Source: DASQDT01 sp036380435
GTDB lineage: Bacteria > Acidobacteriota > Blastocatellia > Pyrinomonadales > Pyrinomonadaceae
Length of the DNA: 37,349 bases
Reading direction: 5' to 3'
Assembly (NCBI GenBank): GCA_036380435.1
Contig: DASVES010000363.1
Location: forward strand, 1-37,349
In this document: positions 8,625-15,054 of the stretch, piece after piece
Numbering within the stretch: the stretch's first letter is position 1
Layout: every line of letters starts with the position of its first letter
Notes under the pieces: model-generated
What the model was told of the DNA's origin: nothing
Database searches by the model: none
The model's input: only the letters and a program-made list of their open reading frames with translations
Position numbers and translations under genes: made by a program

Positions 8625-9275
8625 CTAGTTCGGGACAAAGCGCGGCAGCTCGGGCGAGACGCGCGCGGCCAGCTCCGCCGCCAGATTCATCGCCTCCTCC
8701 TCCGAGCGTCGCATGGGGACGATGACGCGCACCATCGCGCCGTCCGAGCGCCGGGAGCGCATGCTGTCCCAGGCCGTGTAGAGCTTGTCCCAGTATTCGC
8801 TGGCCACGGCGCGGCCACGGCCCTGATACCAGTAGACGAGCGCGAAGCGCTCGCTCGCGTTCTGGATAACGTAGCGGTTGGCCTCGAAGGCCGCGGAGCC
8901 GTCCGCCGGCTGGACGCGGATGACGGCCGGGTCGCTTAGAATCCAGCCCGAACCGGGCATGCAGTTGAGCGGGCTGTGATAGGTAGCGCCGGCGCGCTGC
9001 GAGGCGTAGTAGCCGACGTAGAGCGAAGCCATGCGCCCGTCGGCGAGCGCGTAGTCGCGCAGCACGTAGTCGTCGGCCTTGAGCACAGCCTCGGTCGCCT
9101 GATCGAAACGCACGTCGGCCCGTCGCTGACTCCACTCGCCGAGCGAGGCGGGCAACTCTGCGAGCGCGCTGCGCGGGACGCGCGCCTCGCCGGCGCGCTC
9201 CCAGAACTGCACGACCGCCCCGCCCGCGACGAGCAGCACGACGAGCACCCAGAAATGTCTGTCCCGAGTCTTCAT
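8625..9275 (-). CDS. epsI: EpsI, exosortase-associated protein
   Basis: A 216-aa periplasmic protein with an N-terminal membrane anchor (8-24). It carries the EpsI hallmark: YVGYYASQRAGATYHSPLNC (86-105) running into MPGSGW (106-111), then a conserved beta-rich C-terminal half ending near RVSPELPRFVPN. EpsI proteins are encoded beside or fused to exosortases and are needed for EPS production; their biochemistry is unclear. Here the gene is separate from the exosortase and starts 12 nt after its stop, so the two should be co-transcribed. Confidence 0.92.
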   Translation of the reverse strand: MKTRDRHFWVLVVLLVAGGAVVQFWERAGEARVPRSALAELPASLGEWSQRRADVRFDQATEAVLKADDYVLRDYALADGRMASLYVGYYASQRAGATYHSPLNCMPGSGWILSDPAVIRVQPADGSAAFEANRYVIQNASERFALVYWYQGRGRAVASEYWDKLYTAWDSMRSRRSDGAMVRVIVPMRRSEEEAMNLAAELAARVSPELPRFVPN

Positions 9276-9287
9276 CTCACAAATCCT

Positions 9288-10331
9288 TCAGACGGCTTCG
9301 CCCCCGCCCGTCATCGCCGCCGACGGTGCGCCGACCGTGACGCCCTTCCCGTCGCTGCCCGTGTCGGCCTTCGCGCCCTCTTCAGTCGCCGCCGCGCTAC
9401 TGCCTCCGCCGCGAGGGCGGCCGCGGCCGGGGTCGAAGCGGTCGATGAGCCAGCCGAAGGCGAAGAGCAGCAGGAAGGCCACCACGTAGACGACCCAGCC
9501 GGAGAAGGAGTGGAAGAAGCCGTCGGCCACTTCCGTCCCGTAGTAGCGCGCGAGCACGCCCGTGCCGCTGACGCGCCCGGCGTTCGTCAGGATAGCGATG
9601 GGCACGGCGGCCAGCACGATTAGGACGGCACGCAGCACTTTGAAGTTGCGCGCATACCAACTGCGACTGTTGCCGCCGTCGTCGCCGCCGTCGGACTTCG
9701 GCGAAGTGAAGTAAGCGTAGACGACCGCGAGCGTCACTAGCGTCATCAGGCTGCGGATGCCGCTGCAAGCTTCGACGACTTCGAGCTTCTTCGTCGTCAT
9801 CGAATTCAACGGGAGAAACTCGATAATGTTGCCTTCGCGCAGGACCGGGATGTCGAAAGCGCGCATCGCCCAGACGGCGCACCGCGAGGCGAAGAGCTGG
9901 AGCGGGAAGGCGACCTTGTTGAAGACGATGGTCGGAATCGGGATTGCCAGCGCCAGCAGCAGCAGCGGCACGACGACCACGCGCAGAATGCGCCCGCCCC
10001 AGAAGTAGACGGCCACGGACGCAAGCAAGAGCACGAGTGACATCCGCTGCACGAACAGTTCGGCGCCGGCCACGCCGGCCCACAGCGCCGCGAGCGCGCA
10101 CGCCGCGCCCGCCAACCCCAGCGCGGGCCAGGGGCGCCCGGCGTCGCGGGCCAGACGAGTGCGCTCCGACCAGAGGATGTAGCCGATGATGAAGGGGACG
10201 AGCAGGCCGTGCGAGTAGTTCTCGTCCGTCCACCAGAAGTGGCCGAGTTTGGCGAGCACACCCCAGTAGGCGAAGGCGATGGCGCCGGCGATGAGGAGTG
10301 GCCTGAAAGAAATCCGCTCGGTCGTCTGCAT
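9288..10331 (-). CDS. xrtA: Exosortase (XrtA/EpsH-like)
   Basis: A 347-aa integral membrane cysteine transpeptidase that recognises PEP-CTERM tails of secreted proteins. Catalytic residues are in place: Cys189 in VVEACSGIRS, Arg253 in NAGRVSGTG and His274 in FFHSFSGW. At least seven hydrophobic segments lie around them (about 11-30, 44-54, 70-90, 96-112, 115-133, 195-208, 233-249, 277-297). The start is the ATG at 10331; an in-frame TTG at 10352 is possible, and neither has a good ribosome site. Two oddities: a hydrophilic Gly/Asp/Ser insertion at 211-225 between the Cys and Arg segments, and an unconserved polar tail from about 300 to the end. Neighbour EpsI and the surrounding EPS genes point to the XrtA class. 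Confidence 0.93.
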   Translation of the reverse strand: MQTTERISFRPLLIAGAIAFAYWGVLAKLGHFWWTDENYSHGLLVPFIIGYILWSERTRLARDAGRPWPALGLAGAACALAALWAGVAGAELFVQRMSLVLLLASVAVYFWGGRILRVVVVPLLLLALAIPIPTIVFNKVAFPLQLFASRCAVWAMRAFDIPVLREGNIIEFLPLNSMTTKKLEVVEACSGIRSLMTLVTLAVVYAYFTSPKSDGGDDGGNSRSWYARNFKVLRAVLIVLAAVPIAILTNAGRVSGTGVLARYYGTEVADGFFHSFSGWVVYVVAFLLLFAFGWLIDRFDPGRGRPRGGGSSAAATEEGAKADTGSDGKGVTVGAPSAAMTGGGEAV

Positions 10332-10456
10332 TGTGTTTGAGGATTGGCGCAAAATGTGGACAGCAGATCACACAGCCCGTGGCCCAGTGGTTTCGCGAAG
10401 ACGGCTGCTGGCCGCCCCCGTCGCGGGGAGACGCGAGCCAAGAGCTTAGCGCAACT

Positions 10457-10465
10457 GGGGGGGGG
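10457..10465. repeat. Homopolymeric G9 tract
   Basis: Nine consecutive G on the plus strand (C9 on the transcribed strand), 126 nt upstream of the exosortase ATG and outside any gene. Such tracts slip readily in replication; assembly or sequencing error is an alternative explanation. Confidence 0.6.
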
Positions 10466-10572
10466 ACGGCAACATGAGTCCGACCTCGAGGAGTGGCGCG
10501 GGAGGGTCGGCGGCCCCACCCTTTGCGTATCCGGCAAACCCCGCAGGCGCAGACTGGCACTTCAAACGGAGT

Positions 10573-10615
10573 GAGGCGCGGGGGTTTTCGGCCTCTCCGC
10601 CGCCTCCCGCGCCTC
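10573..10615 (-). terminator. Distal hairpin after the DUF4214 gene (possible terminator)
   Basis: Perfect 10-bp inverted repeat GAGGCGCGGG / CCCGCGCCTC (10573-10582 and 10606-10615) with a 23-nt loop that can itself fold. There is no U-tract on the minus strand. Confidence 0.4.
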
Positions 10616-10623
10616 GCTTCGTG

Positions 10624-10646
10624 CGCGGCCCACCCTGAGGGCCGCG
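10624..10646 (-). terminator. Proximal hairpin after the DUF4214 gene (possible terminator)
   Basis: Perfect 8-bp stem CGCGGCCC / GGGCCGCG with a 7-nt loop, 34 nt after the stop codon. No U-tract, so it may be Rho-dependent or a 3'-end stabiliser. Confidence 0.45.
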
Positions 10647-10680
10647 AAGTCCTTACCGCCTCCTCGAGGGAGGTTCATTA

Positions 10681-13374
10681 CTACTGCTGGCCGAAGCGCC
10701 CTCTGTACTCGCCCGAGACGATAAAGGATTTGACCATCTCGGCCGCGACGAAGTCGCCGCCGTGGTTCTGGAGCTTGACGAGCCAGAAGTTGTAGCCCAC
10801 CGGGTCCGGGTCGCGGCGCAGGTAACCCATATACTCCATCATGACGAAGCCCGGGATGGTTTCGCTCTGCACGAACTCCTTGCGCTCGACCACCTGCCGC
10901 AGCACGGAGGCGCGCTCCGTGCCCGCGTCCAAGAGCGCCACCCACGAGTGGTGCTCCTCGGGGCTCAACGTCACGCCTGCGTTGTTTATGATCGCGTCTA
11001 CGTACTGCGCGTTCGTCAGGCTGTCGTACTTCGCGCCGAAGTCGCGCCGCCGGACCCACTCCCGGTAGAAGGCCGCCATATTAGCCTCCAACTTCTGTCT
11101 CCACCCGGGCGCGCCGACGATAACCCCCTGACCGATCTCCGCAGCGCCGGCCTGAAGTTCCGACATCGACGGCATCCGGCCGTAGGACACCTTGTTGAGC
11201 CGGTGGATGAGGAAGCCGGTCTCCTGGAACTCTATCGAGAGGAAGAACGCCGCCGAGACGTGAACGCGCTTGACCTCGACGCACTGCGCGTCCGACCCGC
11301 AACTTGCAATCTCGTTGGTCCAGAAGGCCAGCCCGCTGTCATCCGGCTCGCGGTTAAGGAAATCCACGTAATGCTGCCGGACGAAGAACTCTGTCACGGC
11401 CGCGGGGTTGGGCACGTCCCCGTGGGCCATGTACACGTTGGCGAATTCCAGGTGGTCGATGGCCACCCGCAGGGCGCCCTTCGCATCCTTAAGGTTTCCG
11501 TCGCGGGCGAGACCTGTAGCGAGCCTCGCGTAGTTCAAGGCGTTCTGTAGCTCGCCGTCGATCTTTCCGGCCGCCGCGTAAGAGCCGCTCTCCTCGACGA
11601 AGTCACCGTAAGCCTGCTGAATGTCGGAAGCCACGGCGTCTAGTTTGGGCACGACTGAGCTTTGCGCCGTCGAGATGCCGCCGCCCTCCACACTGCTGCT
11701 GCTGCTCCCGGTCAAATCGGAGAGCTGGTTGCTAGTCGTCTGGGCGTTCTTCTTCGCCCGACCCACGGACCCCGTGGACCTCTTAATCTGCACCGTAACC
11801 CCGTTGGAGACGACGCTTCTGCCCTTGCTATCCGTCGCCTTGGCGGTCAGGGTGTAATTGCCCGCCGCGACGTTATTCCACGCGCAGCCGTAAGGGGCGG
11901 TGGTGTCCGTGCCGATCAGTGTGGCTCCCGAGTAAAACTCCACCTTGGTGACAACGGCGTCCGTATTGGTGGCCGTCGCAGTGACCGTAAGGTTGGCGAC
12001 GGCGTTGAACTGCGAGCCGCTGAGCGGGCTCGTGACGGTCGCCATCAAAGCGCCCGCGTCAGGCGTGGGCGTGGGCGTCGGAGTAGGCGTGGGCGTGGGC
12101 GTTGGTGCCGGCGTCGGACTCGGTGTCGGCGATGGCGCCGGCGCCGCGCCGGGCGGCGTTATCTTTGCCACATACAGGTCCGTTCGCGTCCCGCCCATGT
12201 TCGACGTGTAGAACACGAACCGACCGTCGTACGAGATGTTCGCACGGGGGCTGTCCTCGTATTTGCGGTAGACGCTACGGTGGTGCAGGAGCCTCCGCAC
12301 TAGGCCCGAGCCGTCCGTGGCGACCTGAATGAGTTCCTTGCGGAGCGGGGCGGGGGCGGGAGCCGGGGCTTCGCCGAAGAGGCCGACGAGCGCCCAGCCG
12401 CCGTCGTCCGCGAGCATCGACGTGTGGATGGCCTGTGTCCAATCGGGCAGTGTCAGCAGGGGGGCGGCGGCGTGCGGGGAACTGAGGCGCCGCCAGTTCA
12501 TCCGGTTGGTGTTGTTGTCGTACCCGACGTATGTATCCGTGCCGGCGTCCCCGTGGCCGGGCGCCCCATCCCGGTCGTCGATGATGGGGTCGGAGACCCC
12601 GGTCTCCACGTTGTAGACGAGCTGCTCGACCGTGCCAGGCCCCTGCTTATTTGTCTTCACCACGACCCACCGCCCGTCGCCGCTAAGTGTCGTCTCGTCC
12701 ATGTCGGTGCGCAGCACGCTTAACATCAGCCTGCCCAACGCGCGGTCGTAGACGCCGAAGCCCACGGGCGCATAATCGGATGAGCGTTTGCGGGTGAAGC
12801 TGACCCGGTTGCCGTCCCGAGAGAACGAGGTCTGAATCATGTACTCACCCGGGAGCTGCGCCGTAAGGTCGGCCAGGAGGTCATACCGTCTCGTGTCGGG
12901 GTGGTAGGCGAGGATGGCCGCGCCCACGGTGCAGTAGAGCGTGTTGGGGTCCGTGCGGCTCCACACCGCGCCCTCCCAGAAGGGCGTGCCGCGCGTCGGC
13001 TCCATGGGCAACTCTTCCCTCACGCCGCGCGCGAAGTTCACGGGGTCGAAGCGCAGCAGGAAGGCCGGGCTGCCGTAGTTGCCGACGAGGACGCGCGTGT
13101 TGTCGGAGTTAGACGTGGGCCAGTAGGAGTAGTAAGTGCCGCAGCCCGCCGGGCAGTTGGCCCCGTCCGTGAGGCGCATGACCTCCACGCCCGACAGCGA
13201 GTCGATGAACTTGCCCCCGACGGGCGGAGGCGTGAGCGTCGGACCTTCCGCGTAGACGCCCATGTCCGTTCTGACTTGCGCCGTCGCCGACAGGCAGAGG
13301 ATGAACAGGGCGGCGGCCGTCAGGGCGAGGGAAAAAGAGCGACGGCTGGCGATAGCCAGTCTCAGATTGGTCAC
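10681..13374 (-). CDS. Secreted beta-propeller / Ig-like / DUF4214 multidomain protein
   Basis: An 897-aa exported protein. The start is the GTG at 13374, with AAGGAG 8 nt upstream. Signal peptide at 1-32 (cleavage near SATAQ). Residues about 35-405 have repeating WD40/PD40-like beta-propeller blades (for example SYDGRFVFYTSN and SRDGNRVSFTRK). Then come a Pro-Thr linker (407-438), an Ig-like/cadherin-like domain (445-530, VTSPLSGSQF ... VEFYSGATLIGTD), a Ser-rich spacer and a C-terminal DUF4214 region with two recognisable units: VRQHYVDFLNREPDDSGLAF (665-684) and YMGYLRRDPDPVGYNFWL (848-865). A Cys pair (692, 698) sits in the first unit. There is no PEP-CTERM tail, so it is probably surface-associated by another route or released. 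DUF4214 is common in secreted and surface proteins, but its function is not firmly known. A c-di-GMP-I aptamer directly precedes the gene, suggesting control with the switch to a matrix-forming life style. Confidence 0.88.
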   Translation of the reverse strand: MTNLRLAIASRRSFSLALTAAALFILCLSATAQVRTDMGVYAEGPTLTPPPVGGKFIDSLSGVEVMRLTDGANCPAGCGTYYSYWPTSNSDNTRVLVGNYGSPAFLLRFDPVNFARGVREELPMEPTRGTPFWEGAVWSRTDPNTLYCTVGAAILAYHPDTRRYDLLADLTAQLPGEYMIQTSFSRDGNRVSFTRKRSSDYAPVGFGVYDRALGRLMLSVLRTDMDETTLSGDGRWVVVKTNKQGPGTVEQLVYNVETGVSDPIIDDRDGAPGHGDAGTDTYVGYDNNTNRMNWRRLSSPHAAAPLLTLPDWTQAIHTSMLADDGGWALVGLFGEAPAPAPAPLRKELIQVATDGSGLVRRLLHHRSVYRKYEDSPRANISYDGRFVFYTSNMGGTRTDLYVAKITPPGAAPAPSPTPSPTPAPTPTPTPTPTPTPTPDAGALMATVTSPLSGSQFNAVANLTVTATATNTDAVVTKVEFYSGATLIGTDTTAPYGCAWNNVAAGNYTLTAKATDSKGRSVVSNGVTVQIKRSTGSVGRAKKNAQTTSNQLSDLTGSSSSSVEGGGISTAQSSVVPKLDAVASDIQQAYGDFVEESGSYAAAGKIDGELQNALNYARLATGLARDGNLKDAKGALRVAIDHLEFANVYMAHGDVPNPAAVTEFFVRQHYVDFLNREPDDSGLAFWTNEIASCGSDAQCVEVKRVHVSAAFFLSIEFQETGFLIHRLNKVSYGRMPSMSELQAGAAEIGQGVIVGAPGWRQKLEANMAAFYREWVRRRDFGAKYDSLTNAQYVDAIINNAGVTLSPEEHHSWVALLDAGTERASVLRQVVERKEFVQSETIPGFVMMEYMGYLRRDPDPVGYNFWLVKLQNHGGDFVAAEMVKSFIVSGEYRGRFGQQ
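12062..12140. repeat. Hexanucleotide microsatellite encoding the Pro-Thr linker
   Basis: Near-perfect repeats of GGGCGT/GGCGTC type (plus strand) inside the DUF4214 gene encode an alternating Pro-Thr linker on the minus strand. In-frame copy-number change would lengthen or shorten the spacer between propeller and Ig-like domain without a frameshift. Confidence 0.75.
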
Positions 13375-13384
13375 GGCTGGGACT

Positions 13385-13472
13385 CCTTCGGTAACCGGAC
13401 GATCTTGGCGATTTGCTGCCGAGACTCCTGGCTTTGCGAACCCGCATCACTGCGGGGGTGCCTTTATCGGTA
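13385..13472 (-). promoter_or_regulatory. Cyclic-di-GMP-I (GEMM) riboswitch candidate 1, proximal
   Basis: The minus strand reads GATAAAGGC, then a 6-bp hairpin CCCGCA-GTGA-TGCGGG with a GNRA tetraloop (13456-13441), then CGCAAAGCC (13438-13430), a second, variable stem (GGA...GGC...GCC...TCC) and the closing GGTTACCGAAGG (13396-13385). This order matches the GEMM-I aptamer: GGC..GCC junction helix, GNRA-capped hairpin, CGCAAAGCC joining strand and the GGUUACCGA-type 3' end. The Shine-Dalgarno AAGGAG of the DUF4214 gene begins inside the aptamer's last bases, so control of translation initiation is the simplest model. A covariance-model search would settle it. Confidence 0.85.
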
Positions 13473-13548
13473 ATATCAGCGCTAAACGGTTAACGCAGAC
13501 GAGAAGCTGTGATCTGACTGGTGAGTGGGCGTAGGAGCGTAACGGTGA

Positions 13549-13577
13549 CCGGGAGGCGTGCGGTTGCACGCCTCCGG
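13549..13577. repeat. Strong GC-rich hairpin in the leader
   Basis: Perfect 10-bp stem GGAGGCGTGC / GCACGCCTCC closing a GGTT tetraloop, extended by CC/GG across a single bulged G. It lies about 75 nt upstream of aptamer 1. No U-tract on either strand. Confidence 0.65.
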
Positions 13578-13742
13578 CCACGATTCGCTGGCTGAAAAGG
13601 TAGCTTCGAGTTATCGGTAGAAGGGGTATGAGGTGCTTCGGAGAATTCAGGACCGACGATGGCAAGATAGGCTGCGCCCGCGCGTGGTTCCGGTTACGGA
13701 GTCAAAGTCTCCATCGCCGCACGCCGAACGGACATTGTGTGA

Positions 13743-13764
13743 GGTCCGGGCTGGGCGCCCGACC
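13743..13764. repeat. Hairpin downstream of the distal riboswitch candidate
   Basis: Stem GGTC-c-GGGC / GCCC-GACC with a 5-nt loop and one bulged base, 53 nt after the end of aptamer 2 in the direction of transcription. It could be the expression platform of aptamer 2, although no U-run follows. Confidence 0.45.
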
Positions 13765-13817
13765 AGACGACTGGCGTGCTGAGCAAGGGATATTGAGCCC
13801 TTAACTGTCTCCGATCG

Positions 13818-13925
13818 CCTTCGGCAGCCAGACAATCTCACACTTCGCGACTTCAAAGATAAAGAGCATTGAAGCGTTGGGAGATTCACGGCTTTGTGCC
13901 CCCGTTTTACAGCGGGTTTACCTTT
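13818..13925 (-). promoter_or_regulatory. Cyclic-di-GMP-I (GEMM) riboswitch candidate 2, distal
   Basis: The minus strand reads AAAAGGTAAA, a hairpin CCCGCT-GTAA-AACGGG (GNRA tetraloop, one C-A mismatch, 13916-13901), then GGCACAAAGCC (13900-13890), a long second arm with two nested helices (AATCTC/GAGATT and CTTCAA/TTGAAG), and the closing GGCTGCCGAAGG (13829-13818). The 30-nt distance between the two junction strands equals that in candidate 1. Departures from the consensus are GGU for GGC at the junction, CACAAAG for CGCAAAG and GGCUGCCGA at the 3' end, so it may be a variant or a decaying copy. Confidence 0.65.
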
Positions 13926-13984
13926 TCGTGTGCAATCGTCAGATTCACAAAGAACATTGCCGCAATGATGCAGCAGTCACAATA

Positions 13985-14013
13985 ATTAAACATTTTGACA
14001 ACTATGTTGTCAA
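13985..14013 (-). promoter_or_regulatory. Sigma70-like promoter embedded in a palindrome
   Basis: On the minus strand TTGACA (14013-14008), a 17-nt spacer and TTTAAT (13990-13985) form a near-ideal promoter, starting transcription about 55 nt upstream of the distal aptamer. The -35 box lies in the perfect inverted repeat TTGACAAC-TAT-GTTGTCAA (13995-14013), which could be an operator. The same palindrome offers TTGACA to the plus strand, but no good -10 box follows in that direction. Confidence 0.6.
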
Positions 14014-14184
14014 TTGTTTTCTTTGATAGAATTTGATTAATATCAGTGCCACCTTAGAATTTTGATAATGGAGGAGCTATTAGTTGTATTATAACGCAGA
14101 GAAGTGAGAAGTCCGGTAGACAATTCCGGTCGTCTGGCAAGTGCGAAAACAGAACCCCAAATATAAGCCTGAATAAAAAAAAAT
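14014..14184 (+). promoter_or_regulatory. AT-rich leader of the PEP-CTERM gene
   Basis: The stretch is markedly AT-richer than the rest of the window. A possible promoter is TTGATA at 14062-14067 with TATTAT at 14087-14092 (19-nt spacing, longer than ideal). The ATG at 14185 follows an A9 run with no Shine-Dalgarno. No GEMM-like motif is seen on this strand. Confidence 0.3.
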
Positions 14185-14847
14185 ATGAACAAGCTCTCCA
14201 AAGTCATCTCGTGTATCACGCTGGTTTTCCTACTCCTGGCAGCCTCCGAAGCGCGGGCCGACACCGTAGAAATAACTAGCGGATTCGTCTCTATCGGCGG
14301 CGTGTACCCACCAGGCCGGGGTACATTCCGCACCATAAATTTTTCACTCGCGGGAGATAACTTTACGTTTAACGGTACTGAGGTCGACGGGACTACTCAG
14401 CAGGTGACGACTTGCACCTTCGGCCCCTGCCCCGCCGGTACTTTAATCAACTCAAGCAGCGTTGTGAGACTTCAGGGTGTCGGCTCGGCCACGATCAACG
14501 GCCTGTTCTACCCAATTACCCAGCCGCTTGGCAGCCTGCTAACATTCACCGGGGAAAGCATCTCTATTCCATCCAGCGGCGAACCCGTCATCTTCATCAC
14601 TACACCTTTCACGATGACGGGCACGCTCAACGTTGTCGTCCCGCCGGGAACGTCCGTTTTCAGCGCGACCGCTGTGGGTTCCGGGTTTGCGACACTTACC
14701 TTGCGACAATTTGAGTCCGGCTACGTCCTCACCACAATCCGCTACGACTTCCAGAGGCCGATACCTGAACCGAGCACCATAATATTACTCTGTACGGGTC
14801 TAGCGGGTGTGGTAAGAGTTACCCGCCGCCGCCGGTCTAAGATTTAG
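14185..14847 (+). CDS. PEP-CTERM sorting-domain protein (exosortase substrate)
   Basis: A 220-aa secreted protein and the only clear gene on the plus strand. Signal peptide 1-25 (LVFLLLAASEARA). The body is beta-rich with no recognised domain and a Cys pair (about 76 and 81, TCTFGPC). The C-terminus is a textbook PEP-CTERM tail: PIPEPSTIILLCTGLAGVVR, then a basic VTRRRRSKI end. The exosortase encoded about 4 kb away is expected to cleave at PEP and attach or release the protein at the envelope/EPS matrix. Composition is visibly less GC-rich than its neighbours, as is its leader, hinting at separate acquisition. The function of the mature protein is unknown. Confidence 0.88.
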   Translation: MNKLSKVISCITLVFLLLAASEARADTVEITSGFVSIGGVYPPGRGTFRTINFSLAGDNFTFNGTEVDGTTQQVTTCTFGPCPAGTLINSSSVVRLQGVGSATINGLFYPITQPLGSLLTFTGESISIPSSGEPVIFITTPFTMTGTLNVVVPPGTSVFSATAVGSGFATLTLRQFESGYVLTTIRYDFQRPIPEPSTIILLCTGLAGVVRVTRRRRSKI

Positions 14848-14865
14848 GGTGGAAAAACTCGGCAA

Positions 14866-14905
14866 CTGCGGGCGACCAGGCTGACATGGACGCTGCGGCC
14901 CGCAG
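14866..14905 (+). terminator. Possible terminator after the PEP-CTERM gene
   Basis: Perfect 8-bp inverted repeat CTGCGGGC / GCCCGCAG with a 24-nt loop, 18 nt after the stop. A T4 run comes only about 13 nt later, so evidence is weak. The rest of 14906-15054 shows nothing clear. Confidence 0.35.
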
Positions 14906-15054
14906 AACACCAATCTCCGCTTTTGATGACAACCGAGTCGCTGCAAGCCCTGCCCCTCCGCACTTCAATCTTGTCAGATTATTATCCTCAACAGAGATGA
15001 TCTTCCGGCATAGCTGAGGGACGCCCGATCTGGAATAGGCGATCAGCTTGTGAC

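Larger units (their letters stand above)
10332..10680. other. 349-nt gap between the DUF4214 gene and the exosortase
   Basis: No gene is seen here. From the DUF4214 stop towards the exosortase it holds two GC-rich hairpins (10646-10624 and 10615-10573), an imperfect TTTGC/GCAAA inverted repeat near 10520-10538, a run of nine G on the plus strand (10457-10465), a small CCCC/GGGG hairpin near 10415-10427, and then the exosortase leader without a clear Shine-Dalgarno. The exosortase promoter probably lies here, but I cannot place its boxes. Confidence 0.6.
13473..13817. other. Spacer between the two riboswitch candidates, no gene seen
   Basis: About 345 nt without a credible gene: the short open frames here have no ribosome site and no recognisable sequence. 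It holds two hairpins (13743-13764 and 13549-13577). If transcription from the upstream promoter continues, this is 5' leader. It may also be the remains of a small gene once controlled by the distal aptamer. Confidence 0.5.

Noticed and set aside
10501..10565. A third GEMM-like element (ACGCAAAG on the minus strand, GGCAAACC on the plus strand)
   Set aside because: Only single motif words match; the GNRA hairpin, the junction partner and the GGUUACCGA end are missing on both strands. It is better described as a TTTGC/GCAAA inverted repeat.
13447..13889. Two short minus-strand open frames in the riboswitch spacer
   Set aside because: They overlap the structured RNA elements, have no Shine-Dalgarno and show no recognisable sequence.
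14120..14160. Sigma-54 promoter for the PEP-CTERM gene (CTGGCAAGTGCGAAA)
   Set aside because: The GG and GC dinucleotides do not have the required 10-nt spacing.
14043..14336. Minus-strand 97-residue open frame over the PEP-CTERM start
   Set aside because: Antisense to the signal peptide of a well-supported gene; no ribosome site.
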